A stretch of 64,000 nucleotides of DNA, taken from contig JAEQBH010000290.1 in the NCBI GenBank assembly GCA_016808115.1, positions 304,156-368,155 of the forward strand. Direction: 5' to 3'. The DNA comes from Tetrastigma voinierianum. Lineage: Eukaryota > Streptophyta > Magnoliopsida > Vitales > Vitaceae. Position numbers and translations under genes: made by a program. The number at the start of each line of letters is the position of its first letter. Positions within the stretch are counted from its first letter, which is position 1. Of this stretch, positions 23,001-34,846 are shown in pieces. A model generated the notes under the pieces. That model searched no databases, was not told the origin of the DNA, and saw nothing but the letters and a program-made list of their open reading frames with translations.

Positions 23001-23224
23001 TGGAACATAAACTCTTACATGAAAACAAGACAGCACCAAGAAGAAACAAAGAAAACTCTACCAACAAGGGTTAGTGTTATCTAAGGAAAAATAAAGTATG
23101 AATAGTATAATGAATGTTAAGTAACCTAAGCAAGCTTGCTGAAAGAATGAAAATAAAAAAGAAATTCACCAGAACTTGTGATGAGGATCGCAAGTGTTCA
23201 ACAAACTATCATTTGCACTAAGGC

Positions 23225-23247
23225 ACTATCTCCGGCAGCGCACCATT
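23225..23247 (-). other. Primer binding site of element B (divergent)
   Basis: Directly inside the 5' LTR, the minus strand reads TGGTGCGCTGCCGGAGATAG. It aligns with the tRNA-Asp complement TGGCGCCGTTGCCGGGGA only with several changes and a one-base gap, unlike elements A, C and D. It could be a decayed tRNA-Asp site or a site for a different tRNA. Confidence 0.55.
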
Positions 23248-24577
23248 TGATTCGCGTGTGCTTATGTATAGCCCGTAGGGTATTCTAAATCAATAATATT
23301 TATAACCTAACACCTTGTACTGGCGTAGCATAGCTACTATTGCACAATGGTTCTAGGATTGTCCATAGGGATGGGTTTTCTTCGTGTAAATGACTCACAG
23401 TGATATTTGAACTGGGGAATTCATTTTGGATTTTGGGTTGTTATAAAAGAGGGAGTTTTGGTAGTTGAAATCGTAACCAAAGTGATGTAAAAATATAGAA
23501 AGAATTCCCTTGAAGTGTTAAACGAAATTGGGCTTGGGACCACAAAGGAGAATTGAGGGTTCTTAAGGTCTTTTCCTCGCATTGGGGAAAGTAACCTATA
23601 ATTATCTCCCGAATCGGATTTTGATCTAGCTATAAAACCTGACCCTTAATAACTATCCTTTGAAAATGGCATTCAATGTCCATTAATGTTCTCAGTTAGT
23701 TAAAAGGCCTCCGCCAGATAGAAACTGTGGCTCATAAATGATAACTAACCAACATCATAGGATCTTCGCAGAAAGCATCCAGCTAGGCCATAAAAAACAC
23801 CATATACTAACCATTCAAAGTGAATGAAGGAGTTGAAACCTAAAGTTGAAAGAGAACATCAACGGAAGAGAATACCTGTGTTGAAAACATAAAATTTTCT
23901 TGTTACCCGCGAGGTTCCATACTTGTCCTGCTCTACGCCCGGGAAGGAGGGAGTTTAGCCACTCATCCTTTGAGTTGTCATCCTCAAAGGGTGTTTGGCC
24001 AGTAAGAAAGTGAAGGAAAATGAAAGAAAATGCAAGCGAGAAAGAAAACACGAGGCTTCTCCCATAAGTTTTTTCCAATTCTAATGAATGAATCATTACA
24101 AAGTCTTGTCTCTGGCATATATGCCATACTGCAAATATAATTTACCAAAATATCAAAAGTTGATCACTATTACATAGGGACAAATTTGGATGAGATAACA
24201 AAGAGTACAAAAAAAAAGTCAACAATGAGAGCAACCAAATTTGCAGGCTGCAAAATTTCATAGCCTATTGAAATTTCGCAACCCTTGCGAAATTGCTAGG
24301 GTTGCTTATTTTCTCCTCTACACTGCTTCTCTTCTTCTCTTATTCCAATTTTTGATTTGCAGCTCTGATTTCAACTTGAATTCTCTGTGATTGAGCTAAC
24401 TCTCTAAGATTGGCATAACTGGCTTGTGAAAACTAAAAAATTCGCCAAAAAATATGATCAGTAGGATAGCTAGGTCCTTAACATGCCAACCGGGTTAATT
24501 AGGTTGATTACTACGCAAAAAGTGCTTAAAACCTATAGTAATATGAGTGTAAAACAACACTGATTGGGTAGCAATCA
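23248..24577 (-). repeat. 5' LTR of element B
   Basis: 1330 bp, from TGATTCGCGTGTGC to GGTAGCAATCA on the plus strand, followed by the duplication AGTAC. It matches 3145-4451. On the sense (minus) strand the order is LTR start at 24577, palindrome-type sequence TTTCGCAA...TTGCGAAA at about 24275-24297, then a TATA-like ATATAT element within GGCATATATGCC at 24114-24125. That places the palindromes in U3, 120-180 bp upstream of the putative TATA box. Confidence 0.92.
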
Positions 24578-24582
24578 AGTAC

Positions 24583-26173
24583 ATCTCTAGTACTTCAAAC
24601 ATTTCTTTTAATTTTCTTGTTTTCATTTTTCATTTTTTTTAGAAATTCTTAATATTTAGTTTTGTTCTTTGAACTTTCAAGAACCATTAGGTTGCATGCG
24701 AAGATTGAGAGTTGAAAATCTTATAATGTTAGATCTTGCAATCAAAGAGAATTTAAGAAGAGTTCGGAGAGATAAGAGAGTAGTTAGTCAATTGGAATAT
24801 CGACCTATGGAAAATATGGAGGATTTCAGAGAAGAAGAAGTTGGTTCTAGAATAGGAGATGGTGTGACACCTGATACTACACAGTTGGACAATGTCGTAA
24901 GACCAATCAGAGATTATGCTCGTCCGCCATCTAGTACTCAACCTGTGATAAGGAGAACGACTATACAAGCTAATAACTTTGAGCTCAAGTCCATCACCCT
25001 CCAACTCCTTCAAGGAGTGCAATTTACTGGACTTCCCCATGAGGACCCCAATGCTCACATCCTAAACTTCTTAGAAGTATGTGATATAGTGAAGTACAAT
25101 GGAGTCAGTGATGATGGCATCCGCCTTCGGTTGTTCCCATTTTCTTTGAAGGATAAGGCAAAGAATTGGCTTACCATGGAGCCTCCAGATTCCATCACAT
25201 CTTGGGATGAGCTAGATAATAAATTTCTAACTTTCTTCCCATCAGCGAAGGCAGCAAAGTTAAGGATAGACATCAACAATTTTTGTCAACTAGATGGTGA
25301 ATCCTTTTATGAAGCTTGGGAGAGGTACAAAGATCTTTTAAGGAAATGCCCTAATCATAATCTTCCTAAATGGATGCAAGTGCATCGTTTTTATAATGGC
25401 CTGAGTGTACCTACAAGAACTCTTATTGATGCTTCAGTGGGAGGAGCTATTCTGGGCAAGAATAGAAGCGTACCATATTCTAGAGAATAAAGCATTAAAT
25501 AATTGTCAATGGCCAACCGAGAGAGCAATACTAAAGAATTTGGCTAGGCTGCACAATCTAGATGAAATTACAAACTTAGCAACCCAAATTTCTAGACTTT
25601 CTAATAAGTTATAGGTCGCTTAATTACATAATTCTCAATAATCAACACATATGGTCCAAGCTAGTCCTCCGTCATGTGATAGTTGCCATGGACCCCACCT
25701 TACTATAGAATGTCAGATGATGAATCCCATAGGGGAATTACCAATTGAGTAGGTTCATTACTTAGCCAAATTCTCTTCCAATAAGAACTTCAACCTTGAT
25801 ACTCAAAATTACAATCCATGATGGAGGACTCACCCTAAATTTTCATGGAAGAACTCTCATACTGGAAATTCTATGGAGCAAATGAAACCCTCTCAACCAC
25901 CTAAAGAGAAGAAGTCCAGCTTAGACATGAAACTGGAGTAGCTAGCGGATATGCAAATAGAGATGTGGAAATCTCAGCACTAATTTGAAAATGAGACAAG
26001 AACTTCCTTAACCAATCAAGCAGCTAAACTTAGGAATTTGGAAGTGCATATGGGTTAAATGGCTTCATTACTCAACAAGAGGCAACAAGGCAATCTGTCG
26101 AGTACCTCGGAAGTCAACCCAAGGGGAGAGGGTATAGAACACTGCAAGGCAATTACGTTGAGAAGTGGAAAAG
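24583..26173 (+). pseudogene. gag of element A
   Basis: Gag resumes right after element B and its duplication. The longest intact frame is 24669-25490 (273 residues), starting MNFQEPLGCMRRLR. It carries the gag domain with GLPHEDPNAHILNFLEVCD, FPFSLKDKAKNWL and FYEAWERYKDLLRKCPNHN. A frameshift near 25460 moves to the frame 25405-25614 (QWPTERAILKNLARLHNLDE), then stops become frequent. A zinc-knuckle-like CDSCHGPHLTIEC is readable near 25670-25715. The tail AITLRSGK at 26150-26172 is cut by element T. The same protein is found in element D at 40385. Gag would build the particle that packages element RNA. Confidence 0.88.
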
Positions 26174-26602
26174 TGTAAAACCCAGGAAAAATTTAATTTT
26201 TTCTGAAAAAAATGGCAAAAAAGTAAAATTGCAGAAATGGTTCAGGGAAGCTTGGAAATTTTCTAGATCTCGGATGATGAAATGGACTTCACCGTTAGAT
26301 TCGTCTCGCGAAATCTAGTTACCTAGAAAATTTTCATTAAATTCCGAGACAGTCGGATTTTTTAGGATTTTCAAGGTAACGGGCGTCTAGTGACTCCCAA
26401 GAATGAGATTTTTACGAGAATCTCGGGAGTTAGGATATAACTCAAGTTAAGTTCATTTAAAATAAATTGAACTTGAACTTGAACCGAAAATAAATTATTT
26501 CGGGGTAGGAACGGATTTGAGCGAGGATCGCGTGACACGTGGGCTTTAAGAGCCACTCATCAACTTAAGTTAAGTTACACAAAAGGTTAAAAAAAATCAG
26601 CT

Positions 26603-28746
26603 TTAAAGCCCGGTGCCCTAAACCTTCACTGGTTGGGAGTCGCCGACTTAGTGTTCGATACACGGGTGGATGGGTAGAGTTTAGCAAGTTGTAGGTCTTC
26701 GGAGTCTCGAAATCATTGAGTCGGGTGAAACTTGAAGAGTTTGTAGTTGAGAGATCCTTATGACTTGGTGCCACTAAGCCTTAATTGGTTGGGAGTCATC
26801 GGTAGATCCGTTACATGGACTTTGGTGGTCAGACCCTCAACATTTGCCTGCTTGAGTTGTGGAATAAAAGTGGAGTCTGATCTTTAGGTTGGTTAGCATG
26901 CTAGGTTGTGGCAATAGCTAGGTTGGGGGGAGAGTGCAGTTTGGCAGTTTATTGTTGAGAACTGATAAAACAAACACTTAGATTTTGGTGGAAGTTTCTG
27001 GTTGATTCACCGAGATGGAGGCTCTTTTGATACTCAATTTTGTATGGCATTCATTCTCTCGAGATAGTTATTGGACAAGGTTTTGATGATTCTTACTTAG
27101 GGTTAGGCATTTCTCATTCACAACCTTTTTGAAATACCATTTTTGTGACCATCATTTTGTTATCGTTTTGTATGCTCTTTCTTTCTTTCTTTCTTTCATT
27201 GCTAAGGGACTAGCAATGTGTAGGTTGAGGGTGTGATTAGTGCCCAGTGATATTTTGAACCTATTTATTATAGGTTTGAGTGCTTTTTGTGTACTAATAA
27301 TTTTAGTGCTCCGATTTGCATTACAGGTCCCTACTATTCTATTGATCACATTCGAGAGCTGTTTTGCGGGGTGGAAGCGGGTATCGTGTCAATCCAATCA
27401 TAACAAAGTTGGGTAAATTTCCATCAATTTCATATGTATTTTTATCAATTTATTAATGGGAATGAAGAATATCAAAGCTAGAAGAAATGGAATAGTGCAG
27501 TGGGAATAGTAGCAGCAGGGAGCAATGGAACAGTGATGAACAGTGAAGCCAAATTTCGCTACGCTGGAATTTTCGCTATATAGCGAAATTTTAGCTTTAT
27601 AGCGAATTTTTCGCTATATAGCGAAATTCACCACCATAGCGAAATTATCTGCTCCTGCTATTTTTGTGTTTAAACGACTCCGTTTTGGTTCTTCTCCTTT
27701 CTACCCTCATTGTAATAGTTTTAGTTTGGTTAATTTGGTATTTCACATGTTTGTAAGGCTATATAAGCCATTGTAATACACTGTTGACCTAAGTTTTAAT
27801 TTTTGGAAGGAAGCAGTTACGGGCCCCTGTTTTGGCCGTCATTTTCTCTCTTCTCTCTCCTCTTTCTTTCCCCTTTCTCGATACGCGAACACTCATACGG
27901 GGATGACAGCTCGAGAGGATGGTTGGCTAGACCTCTTCCTCCTTGAAGGAGAGACTCTTGGAGCAACGGTTTTTAAGGTAAACTCTTGGTTCCCTGTTTT
28001 TCACGCGCGAGGTTTTGACATTTTGGTTCCCCGAATTTTCAACTCTAGGTTTAAGCTTTTGATGTACTTTCTTTGGCCAATACTTGGCAAGCCTTTAGGG
28101 TTCAGTGGATTCTTAGCTTTAGATACACTGATATCCATTAGTTTCCATTTACGAGCCATTGGAGGTAGGTTAAGGGGTTATATTTTCACTGTAGATGCAT
28201 CCTCTTTGATCAATACTTGGTAATCTTTTAGGGTTTAGTGGATGCTTATTATTAGATCCATTGAGATTCATTAGTTGCCCTTTACGAATCATTGTAGGAT
28301 GAGTCAAGGTGATAGATTTTCACTTAAGGAACCATAAATGCTAAATAAATGCTTTCTATCAAAAGGAAAATTATTAGGGTTTAGTTTTTAAAGTTAAATG
28401 AAGATCCGGTTCGGGAAATGACTATATGTCATCCTCCCTAGCAGCGAGGAAATGAACCGGGGACCTCTACGTTAGCTAGGACCTTAAACCCGAGTGGCTG
28501 ATGGCTGGGTTCTCTATTTTTATTTCCTCCTTATTTTCAATTTGCAAACCACCAACCCCCTGTTTTTATCACCACCTTAAAATCGAGCCAAATTCACCAT
28601 TTTTGACTTCACTTAAATCATTTGTCTGAAGAAAACCCATCCACATGTTACGACCACTAGACATACTACGATGGCTTTGCTACGGCAGTAGGAGGAATTT
28701 AGGATACAAATTTTGTTGATTCGGCACCTTACTGTGGCACGAATCA
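26603..28746 (+). mobile_element. 3' end of a B-related Athila-type element inside the LTR of T
   Basis: The fragment starts within a 3' UTR that carries the duplicated motif (26608-26665 and 26765-26822, for example GGTTGGGAGTC.CCGA), then the hairpin CATTGCTAAGGGACTAGCAATG region at 27197-27218, the polypurine tract GGTTGAGGGTG at 27223-27233, and an LTR from TGATTAGTGCCC (27234) to GGCACGAATCA (28746). The LTR start and end match those of element B but the middle differs. There is no 5' part and no target duplication, so it got here by a truncated insertion or recombination that also removed part of the T LTR. Confidence 0.8.
27234..28746 (+). repeat. Athila-type 3' LTR (B-related), with palindromes and TATA box
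   Basis: 1513 bp. U3 contains TTTCGCTATATAGCGAAA, a perfect 18 bp palindrome, twice (27571-27588 and 27609-27626), with further half copies at 27552 and 27640. A strong TATA box, CTATATAAGCC, is at 27760-27767, about 135 bp downstream. Pyrimidine-rich sequence at 27840-27885 would be the early transcript. No coding sequence of its own; the ORF at 27903-28223 has no recognisable similarity and I treat it as chance. Confidence 0.78.
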
Positions 28747-29605
28747 ATTGTCCAATGCTTTTGTTTTAAAGTGGTTTGGAAGATTATCCAATGCTTTATT
28801 TTTAAAGTGATTTTGGAGATTGTCCAATGTTTTTTATTATAAAACAAAACGCTTTTGTTTTGGATAAAGGACCATTGGTTGAAATACCAATGGTGAGTTT
28901 CTTACTCTAGGCATAAGCATGTGTGAGGGAGTTGGGTTGGGACTCGGGTTTAAGAGGGAGTCGGTAAGGGCTCGGTACATGGGAGATGTTGAGTCGCATC
29001 TCATTCATGACATGTAGGTTTCCATTCTAGGATGACATTTTCTAGAGGAGTGTTTATTTGTTGCATGACCATTGCATGTGCACTTAGGTGGGGAGTAGCC
29101 CTTATAGGATTTTACTCTGCTGGGCATTACTCACCTCATCGTGGGACCCCCTTTCAAGTACAGGGAATGTACAGGGAGACGACGCTCACTAGAGGCTGAT
29201 ATTGAGAAGAAAGCCGGATTGTGGCTTTGATTTATATTTTGTAAAATATGTATTTGAATGCTTAATTTTGATATATGTTTTGTATATGAGTGATGTAATT
29301 TAAACTCTTAGCTATTATGATTTTATAGTCATATTGCTATATGTTTAGTATGGATAAATGGGTCATGCGTGGCCGTTTTTACTTTCGTATGTGGACCGGT
29401 GAGATGCCGTTGTATAATAATGGGCCATGTTGCCATGTAATTGCACGGGTTGTATTTTGATCGCTCCTCGTACAAAGGGTTGCGATTTTGTTAAACCTTG
29501 GGTCCCGAAAAATAAAAGGGACTCAATGGTGTGGTGTCAGGTGCAGGCATGTGAGTCTTCCAGCCCGAGTTGACGGGTTGTGTGAATGGGTTTTGGGGCG
29601 TCACG

Positions 29606-30510
29606 GCAGTATTAGAGCTTGGGTATACGAGTACCTAGGGCTTGGTGGGCATGGGTTTATGACATGCAGTTTTAGTACAGAGCTTAGGTTATGAATGCCT
29701 AGGGCTCGATGTCTGATATCAACGTCATAGCTTGGTATCAAAGTATTCATTGTGTATTTTGTGAATCACTATGTGGTGATTGTGTTACATAATGTGTGTT
29801 ACATGTTGTGTGGATTATATGCATGATAGGTTGTATATAGAAAACGAAGAACACTAGGGTTAGAGAACATAACCTTAGGGGTTCGGAAAACAAATGAGCA
29901 TGATATGTCAGAATTGTGAGTTAGAGATCTCTAGGATCCTACTCGTTGTGGACCTAAGGGTCATGGACATGTCGAAGTTTGATGTCATCCTCGGGATGGA
30001 CTAGTTGATGGCACACCGAGTCGTCATTGATTGTGATTCTAGGAGAGTTACTGCTACACACAGGACGGTGTTTGTATTGTGTTTGAGGGAGATAAGCACG
30101 GTGCTTTACCCCAAGCTGTGTATGATTCTAGGTGGCACGGGCGGTTGATGGGTTGGCTAGCAAGCCTTACCCTGGAAGACGAGGCGAGACATGAGTTGAG
30201 TCTGCCTTGGTCGTTTATGAGTATGAGGATGTTTTTGGGAAGAGCTCTGCAGAGATTACCTGCAGCCCCATAGGGCATGGGTTGAGGGTCGAGATGCCCG
30301 GGGCTCCTAAGTCGGGATTTTGGGGACCCAGGGGTGTGTCTGCGCCAGTATACCTCAGATTGAGCCAACAGATTAGTGGATTATTCAAGGTATGTTTCTA
30401 CCCTCACGCCTATGGGCAAGAGTATTGTTCGATTTTGTAGCATATGCATGTAATTGTATGTGCTAGTGTGTGTGAATTTCAAGGACGAAATTTTGTTAAG
30501 GCTGGAAGAA
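29606..30510 (+). pseudogene. Internal remnant of element T: primer site, protease/pol fragment, polypurine tract
   Basis: The primer site region reads GGCAGTATTAGAGCTTGGG, close to the initiator-Met type TGGTATCAGAGC; another such string, TTGGTATCAAAG, is at 29733. From about 29930 one frame gives FDVILGMD then a stop, and H.VVIDCDSRRVTA: the end of the aspartic protease of a gypsy polyprotein. 30079-30240 continues with GDKHGALPQAVYDSRWHG and a YEYEDVF-type RT lead-in. After that, RT, RNase H and integrase are missing. 30479-30498 gives the polyprotein end FKDEILLRLEE, overlapping the polypurine tract AGGCTGGAAGAA. Confidence 0.8.
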
Positions 30511-31794
30511 TGTAAAACCAGGGAAAAATTTAATTTTTTCTGAAAAATGGCAAAAATAGTAAAATTGCCGAAATGGTTCAGGGAAGCTTGAAAATTTTCT
30601 AGATCTGGATGACGAAATGGACTTCAACATTAGATTCGTCTCGTTAAATCTAGTTACCTAGAAAATTTTCGTTCAATTCTGAGACAATCGGATTTTTTAC
30701 AATTTTCGAGGTAACGGGCGTCTAGTGACTCCCAGGTACGATATTTTTACTAGAATATCAAAAGTTAGGAAATAACTCAAGTTAAGTTCATTTAAAATAA
30801 ATTGAACTGACGAGGTGGGGAACATAAAATAAATTGTTTCGGTATGAGCAGTCAGGCGAGGATCACGTGACACATGGCGCTTTAAGAGCCACTCATCAAC
30901 TTAAGTTAAGTTAGACAAAAGATTAAAAAAAAATCAGTTTTTGGGCAGAAAGGGGAGATTTTTGCTGGAAAAAAAAAAATAAAAAAACGTAGAGGAGAGA
31001 GAGAGAATAGTGGGTGTAGAGAGAGAAGCTCCGACTTCTCTCTAAGATATACGGAGCTCGGGTTGTCGTCTCGCATTAGGCCAAGACTTAAAGTCGGAGT
31101 ACTCGTCGAGGGCAACGCGTGGACACCAAAACCCGGGAGTTTCGTCGGAGATTGAGCGGAGAGAAGTTCGGAGGCCATGGGTTTCGAGCTTTTTGGGTCT
31201 TCGAAGCTTCATTTCCTCCAAGAGGTGAGGATTGTTTCTACTTTGGTTTATTTTCCATTCTAGGGTTAGTTGTTAAGAAAAATATCTAGTGTTGCACCTA
31301 AGATCATTAGTAAATGTAGTTGGAATGGGTTGCCTGTTGATTGCCCCCTTGATCAAGTGTTGGAACGTTTTATTGAAAGAGATGAATTGAACTCATGTCT
31401 GCTCAGACTGCCTCTGTCGGGACCTAATGTGGACCACAATCACTAAGTGACTCTACAGTAAGTGTCAGTCTTTTGGAATTTGCAACAAGGCTGCCCTGTT
31501 TTGGCCGAACCTACTGTCCAGAATTTTGGGACTGATTTTCGGCAGGGAAAAAGTGAGAATTTGGACTAGTATCCTTTAAGGAACATGTAGCTCTATCTGA
31601 GAACTTAATGTTAGGCTTTTGAATCACCCAAATCAGACCTCTATAACTCAAGTTATGGTTCGTTTTCCGGAAGTGCTACATCCTAGGCTATTTAATGATT
31701 GTGTCAAGATTTTTGCCACAATTGGTATATGATTGTAGTATATCATTGCTTGAATTGAGTGATATACTTGGTTGAAATTGTGTGGAAGTCAAAT

Positions 31795-33650
31795 TGTGTG
31801 TTCTAATGGTTTGGCTTATGATGTGTTTGTGTATGAACAAGGCCATTGCATGAAAGCGGTTGTAAGGCGATTTGTGGACATGGTGTCACAGTGGCACAGA
31901 GTATAATGTAAGTCATTGCTTGATTGGTGATGACTTGTATATGTCAATATATGTGTGTATAATATGTTGACATGTATTGTATGGTTTATTTGGAAATTGT
32001 ATGTTAACTGATATGATTGTCCAAATGATGCATGGGTATTATGCATGGTTTAAAATGTTGGAAACCAATTTTTTGTGTTCTAATGGTTTGGCTTGTGATG
32101 TGTTTGTGTATGAACAAGGCCATTGCATGGCTTGGTTGTAGGCTATTTGTAAACATGGTGTCGCAATTAAGCCTAGAGTATAATGTAAGTCATTGCTTGA
32201 TTGGTGATGACTTGTAGATGTCAATATATGTGTGTATAATATGTTGGCATGTATTGTGTGGTTTATTTGGAAATTGTATGTTAGTTGATATGATTGTCCA
32301 AATGATGCATGAGTATTATGCATGGTTTAAAATGTTGGAAGCCAAAATTACGTGTTCCTAATGGTTTGGCTTGTGATGTGTTTATTGTATGAACAAGATG
32401 CGTTCATGGCTTGGTTGTAAGCTATTTGTGGACTGGTGTCCTGATTAAGCCTAGATAATAATGTAAGTCATTCTTGATTGGTGATGACTTGTAGATGTCA
32501 ATATATGTGTGTATAATATGTTGACATGTATTGTGTCTGGTTTAATTGGAAGTGTATGTTAATTGATATGATTGTCCCGAAATGATGCATGGGTATTATG
32601 CATGGTTTAAAAAATGTTGGAAGCCCAAATTGTGTTCTAATGGTTTGGCTTATGGCGTGTTGTGTATGGTACAAAAAGGTCATTGCATGGCTTGGTTGTA
32701 GGCTATTTGTGGACATGGTGTCACAATTAAGCCTAGAGAATAATGTAAGTCATTACTTGATTGGTGATGACTTGTAGATGTCAATATATGTGTTTATAAT
32801 ATGTTAACATGTATTGTGTGATTTATTTAGAAGTTGTATGTTAATTGATATGATTGTCCAAATGATCATGGGTATTAGCCATGGTTTAAATATTTGGAAG
32901 CCAAATTGTGTTCTAATGGTTTGGCTTGTGATGTTGTGTATGAACAAGGCCATTACATGGCTTGGTTAGCCAAGCTATATATGGACATGGTGTCACAATT
33001 AAGCCTAGATAATAATACTTGAAGTCATTGCTTGATTGGTGATGACTTGTAGATGTCAATATATGTTGACATGTATTGTGTGGTTTATTTGGAAATTGTA
33101 TGTTAATTGATATGATTCAAATGATGCATGTTATTATGCATGGTTTAAAATGTTGGAAGCCAAATTCGCGTGTTCTAATGGTTTAACTTGTGATGTGTTT
33201 GTATAACAAGGCCATTGCATGGCTTAGTTGTAAATTATTTATTGGACATGGTGTCACAATTAAGCCTAGAGTATAATGTAAGTCATTACTTGATTGGTGA
33301 TAACTTGTAGATGTCAATATATGTGTGTATAATATGTTGACATGTATTGTGTGGTTTATTTGGAAATTGTATGTTAATTGATATGATTGTCCAAATAATG
33401 CATAGGTATTATGCATGGTTTAAAATGTTGGAGTAATGGTTTGGCCACGATGTGTTGTTAATGTATGAACAAAGGCCATTGCATGGTTTATTTGTGGACA
33501 TGGTGTCACAATTAAGCCTAGAGTATAATGTAAAGTCATTCTTGATTGGTGATGACTGTAGATATCCAATATATATGTGTGTATAATATATTTGACATGA
33601 TTGTGTGGTTTATTGGGAGAATTGTTTGTTAATTGTTATGACACATCGAA
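31795..33650 (+). repeat. Tandem array, ~278 bp unit, about 6.6 copies
   Basis: Units start near 31800, 32078, 32355, 32634, 32911, 33173 and 33432, each with TTCTAATGGTTTGGCTTGTG, then AACAAGGCCATTGCATGGCT, TGATTGGTGATGACTTGTAG and ATGCATGGTTTAAAATG. The spacing is 277-279 for the first units and about 260 for the last two. Copies differ by small indels. It lies in the U3 or R part of the 3' LTR of T; the corresponding part of the 5' LTR is gone. Confidence 0.93.
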
Positions 33651-33889
33651 TAGTGAATGGTTGTGTAAATGGTTTAAAATATCCATATAGCACTCATCAT
33701 ATATATGGCATGGTATAGGCATGGAATGGCATAATTGCATTTCATATACAAGGGGACATCGCATTAAATGGGTGCGTGTGCATGGTTGTAATCATTCATC
33801 ATTCTTAGTGAGTGAGTGGTGAACTCAGTACTTTGGACTACGTCCAATGGAGTCTCACGAGTGCATTTCATTGCTTTGAATAAACTCTT

Positions 33890-34090
33890 TATCGGAGATT
33901 GTCCAATGCTTTTGAATAAAGCGATTTATTGGACACTGTCCAATTCTTTTTAGTAAAGCGGTTTATCGGAGACTGTCCAATGCTTTTGGTTAAAGTTGTT
34001 TATCAGAGATTGTCCAATGCTTTTGTTTTAATGTGGTTTCGGTGATTGTCCAATGCTTTTGTTTTAAAGCGGTTTCAAATATTGTCCTTG
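33890..34090 (+). repeat. Short tandem array around TTGTCCAATGCTTTT
   Basis: About five copies of a unit of roughly 43 bp with GGAGATTGTCCAATGCTTTT followed by AAAGCGGTTT. Two to three copies are kept in the 5' LTR at 28747-28845, so copy number differs between the two LTRs of one element. Confidence 0.85.
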
Positions 34091-34846
34091 TTTTTTATTT
34101 ATAAAACAAAAAACTTTGGTTTTGGATAAAGGATCATTTGTTGAAATACCAATGATGATTTTCTCACTTTGGGCATAATCATGTGTGAGGGAGTCGGGTT
34201 AGGACTCGGGTTTAAGTGGGAGTCGATAAGGGCTCGGTACATGGGACATGTTGAGTCACATCTCATTCATGACATGTAGGTTTCCATTCTAGGATGGCAT
34301 TTTCTAAGGGGGAGTGTTTATTTGTTTCATGACCATTGCATGTACACTTAGGTGGGGAGTAGCCCTTATAGGATTTTACTCTGTTGGGCATTACTCACCC
34401 CGTCGTGGGACTCCCTTTCAGTGCGAGGGGAATGTGCAGGGAGACGGTGCTCACTAGAGGCCGATATTGAGAAGAAAGTCGGATTGTGGTTTTGATTTAT
34501 ATTTTGTAAAATATGTATTAGAATGCTTAATTTTGATATATGTTTCGTATACGAGTGATGTAATTTAAACTCTTATGGACTATGATTTTATAGTCATGTG
34601 CATATATGTTTGAGTATGGATAAATGGGCCCTGTGTGGCCATTTTTACTTATATGAACTGGTGAGAATTAGTTGTATATCTGTGGAGAGTATGTTGATAA
34701 AAGGGGCTACGCTCGATTTTTCGTTAAATCTTTGGTCCCAAAAAAAAAGGGGGGACTCTATGGTGTGGTGTCGGGTTACTCGACATCCACGAGTCTTCCG
34801 TGGGTTAACGGGTTGTCAACGGACCCCTAGGATATGGGGCATCACA

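Larger units (their letters stand above)
3145..24577 (-). mobile_element. Element B: complete but interrupted Athila-type element
   Basis: The element has two LTRs (3145-4451 and 23248-24577) and perfect 5 bp target duplications AGTAC at 3140-3144 and 24578-24582. Its genes lie on the minus strand in the order gag, protease, RT/RNase H, integrase, spacer, ORF2, 3' UTR. It inserted into the leader of element A just before gag: the bases at 3140 and 24578 join to match the uninterrupted leader of element D near 40297. Insertions inside B are the solo LTRs 15069-19072 and 5871-10739 (with a nested one at 7306-9733) and a MITE-like piece at about 11001-11432. Taking these out leaves an element of roughly 12 kb, normal for Athila-type elements with an extra ORF. 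Confidence 0.92.
26174..29605 (+). repeat. 5' LTR of element T, interrupted
   Basis: 26174-26602 matches 30511-30944 and 28747-29605 matches about 34020-34846. Between them sits an Athila-type fragment (26603-28746) in place of the middle of the LTR, including the tandem array that the 3' LTR still has. The LTR ends GGGGCGTCACG, against GGGGCATCACA in the 3' copy. Confidence 0.87.
26174..34846 (+). mobile_element. Element T: chromovirus with internal deletion
   Basis: Two LTRs starting TGTAAAACC (26174-29605 and 30511-34846) flank only 905 bp of internal sequence. Perfect 5 bp duplications AAAAG are at 26169-26173 and 34847-34851, in the gag tail of element A. The internal part keeps a primer site, a protease/pol junction fragment and the polypurine tract, while gag and most of pol are missing. 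LTRs above 3 kb and the FDVILGMD protease motif fit the Tekay/Del group of chromoviruses. The 5' LTR was disrupted later by a piece of a B-related element. Confidence 0.9.
30511..34846 (+). repeat. 3' LTR of element T
   Basis: 4336 bp, from TGTAAAACCAGGG to GGGGCATCACA. It contains a purine-rich block at 30955-31030, sequence similar to the shared LTR module at 31600-31665 (CACCCAAATCAGACC then AAGTTATGG), a seven-copy tandem array (31795-33650) and a second short array (33890-34090). No ORF in it looks real. Confidence 0.88.

Noticed and set aside
27903..28223. 106-residue plus-strand ORF
   Set aside because: Lies in an LTR downstream of the TATA box, has no recognisable domain, and no counterpart is kept in the related LTR of element B.
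31795..33650. Possible CRISPR-like array because of regular repeats
   Set aside because: Units are about 278 bp with no short repeat/spacer alternation, in a plant LTR; it is an ordinary tandem array.
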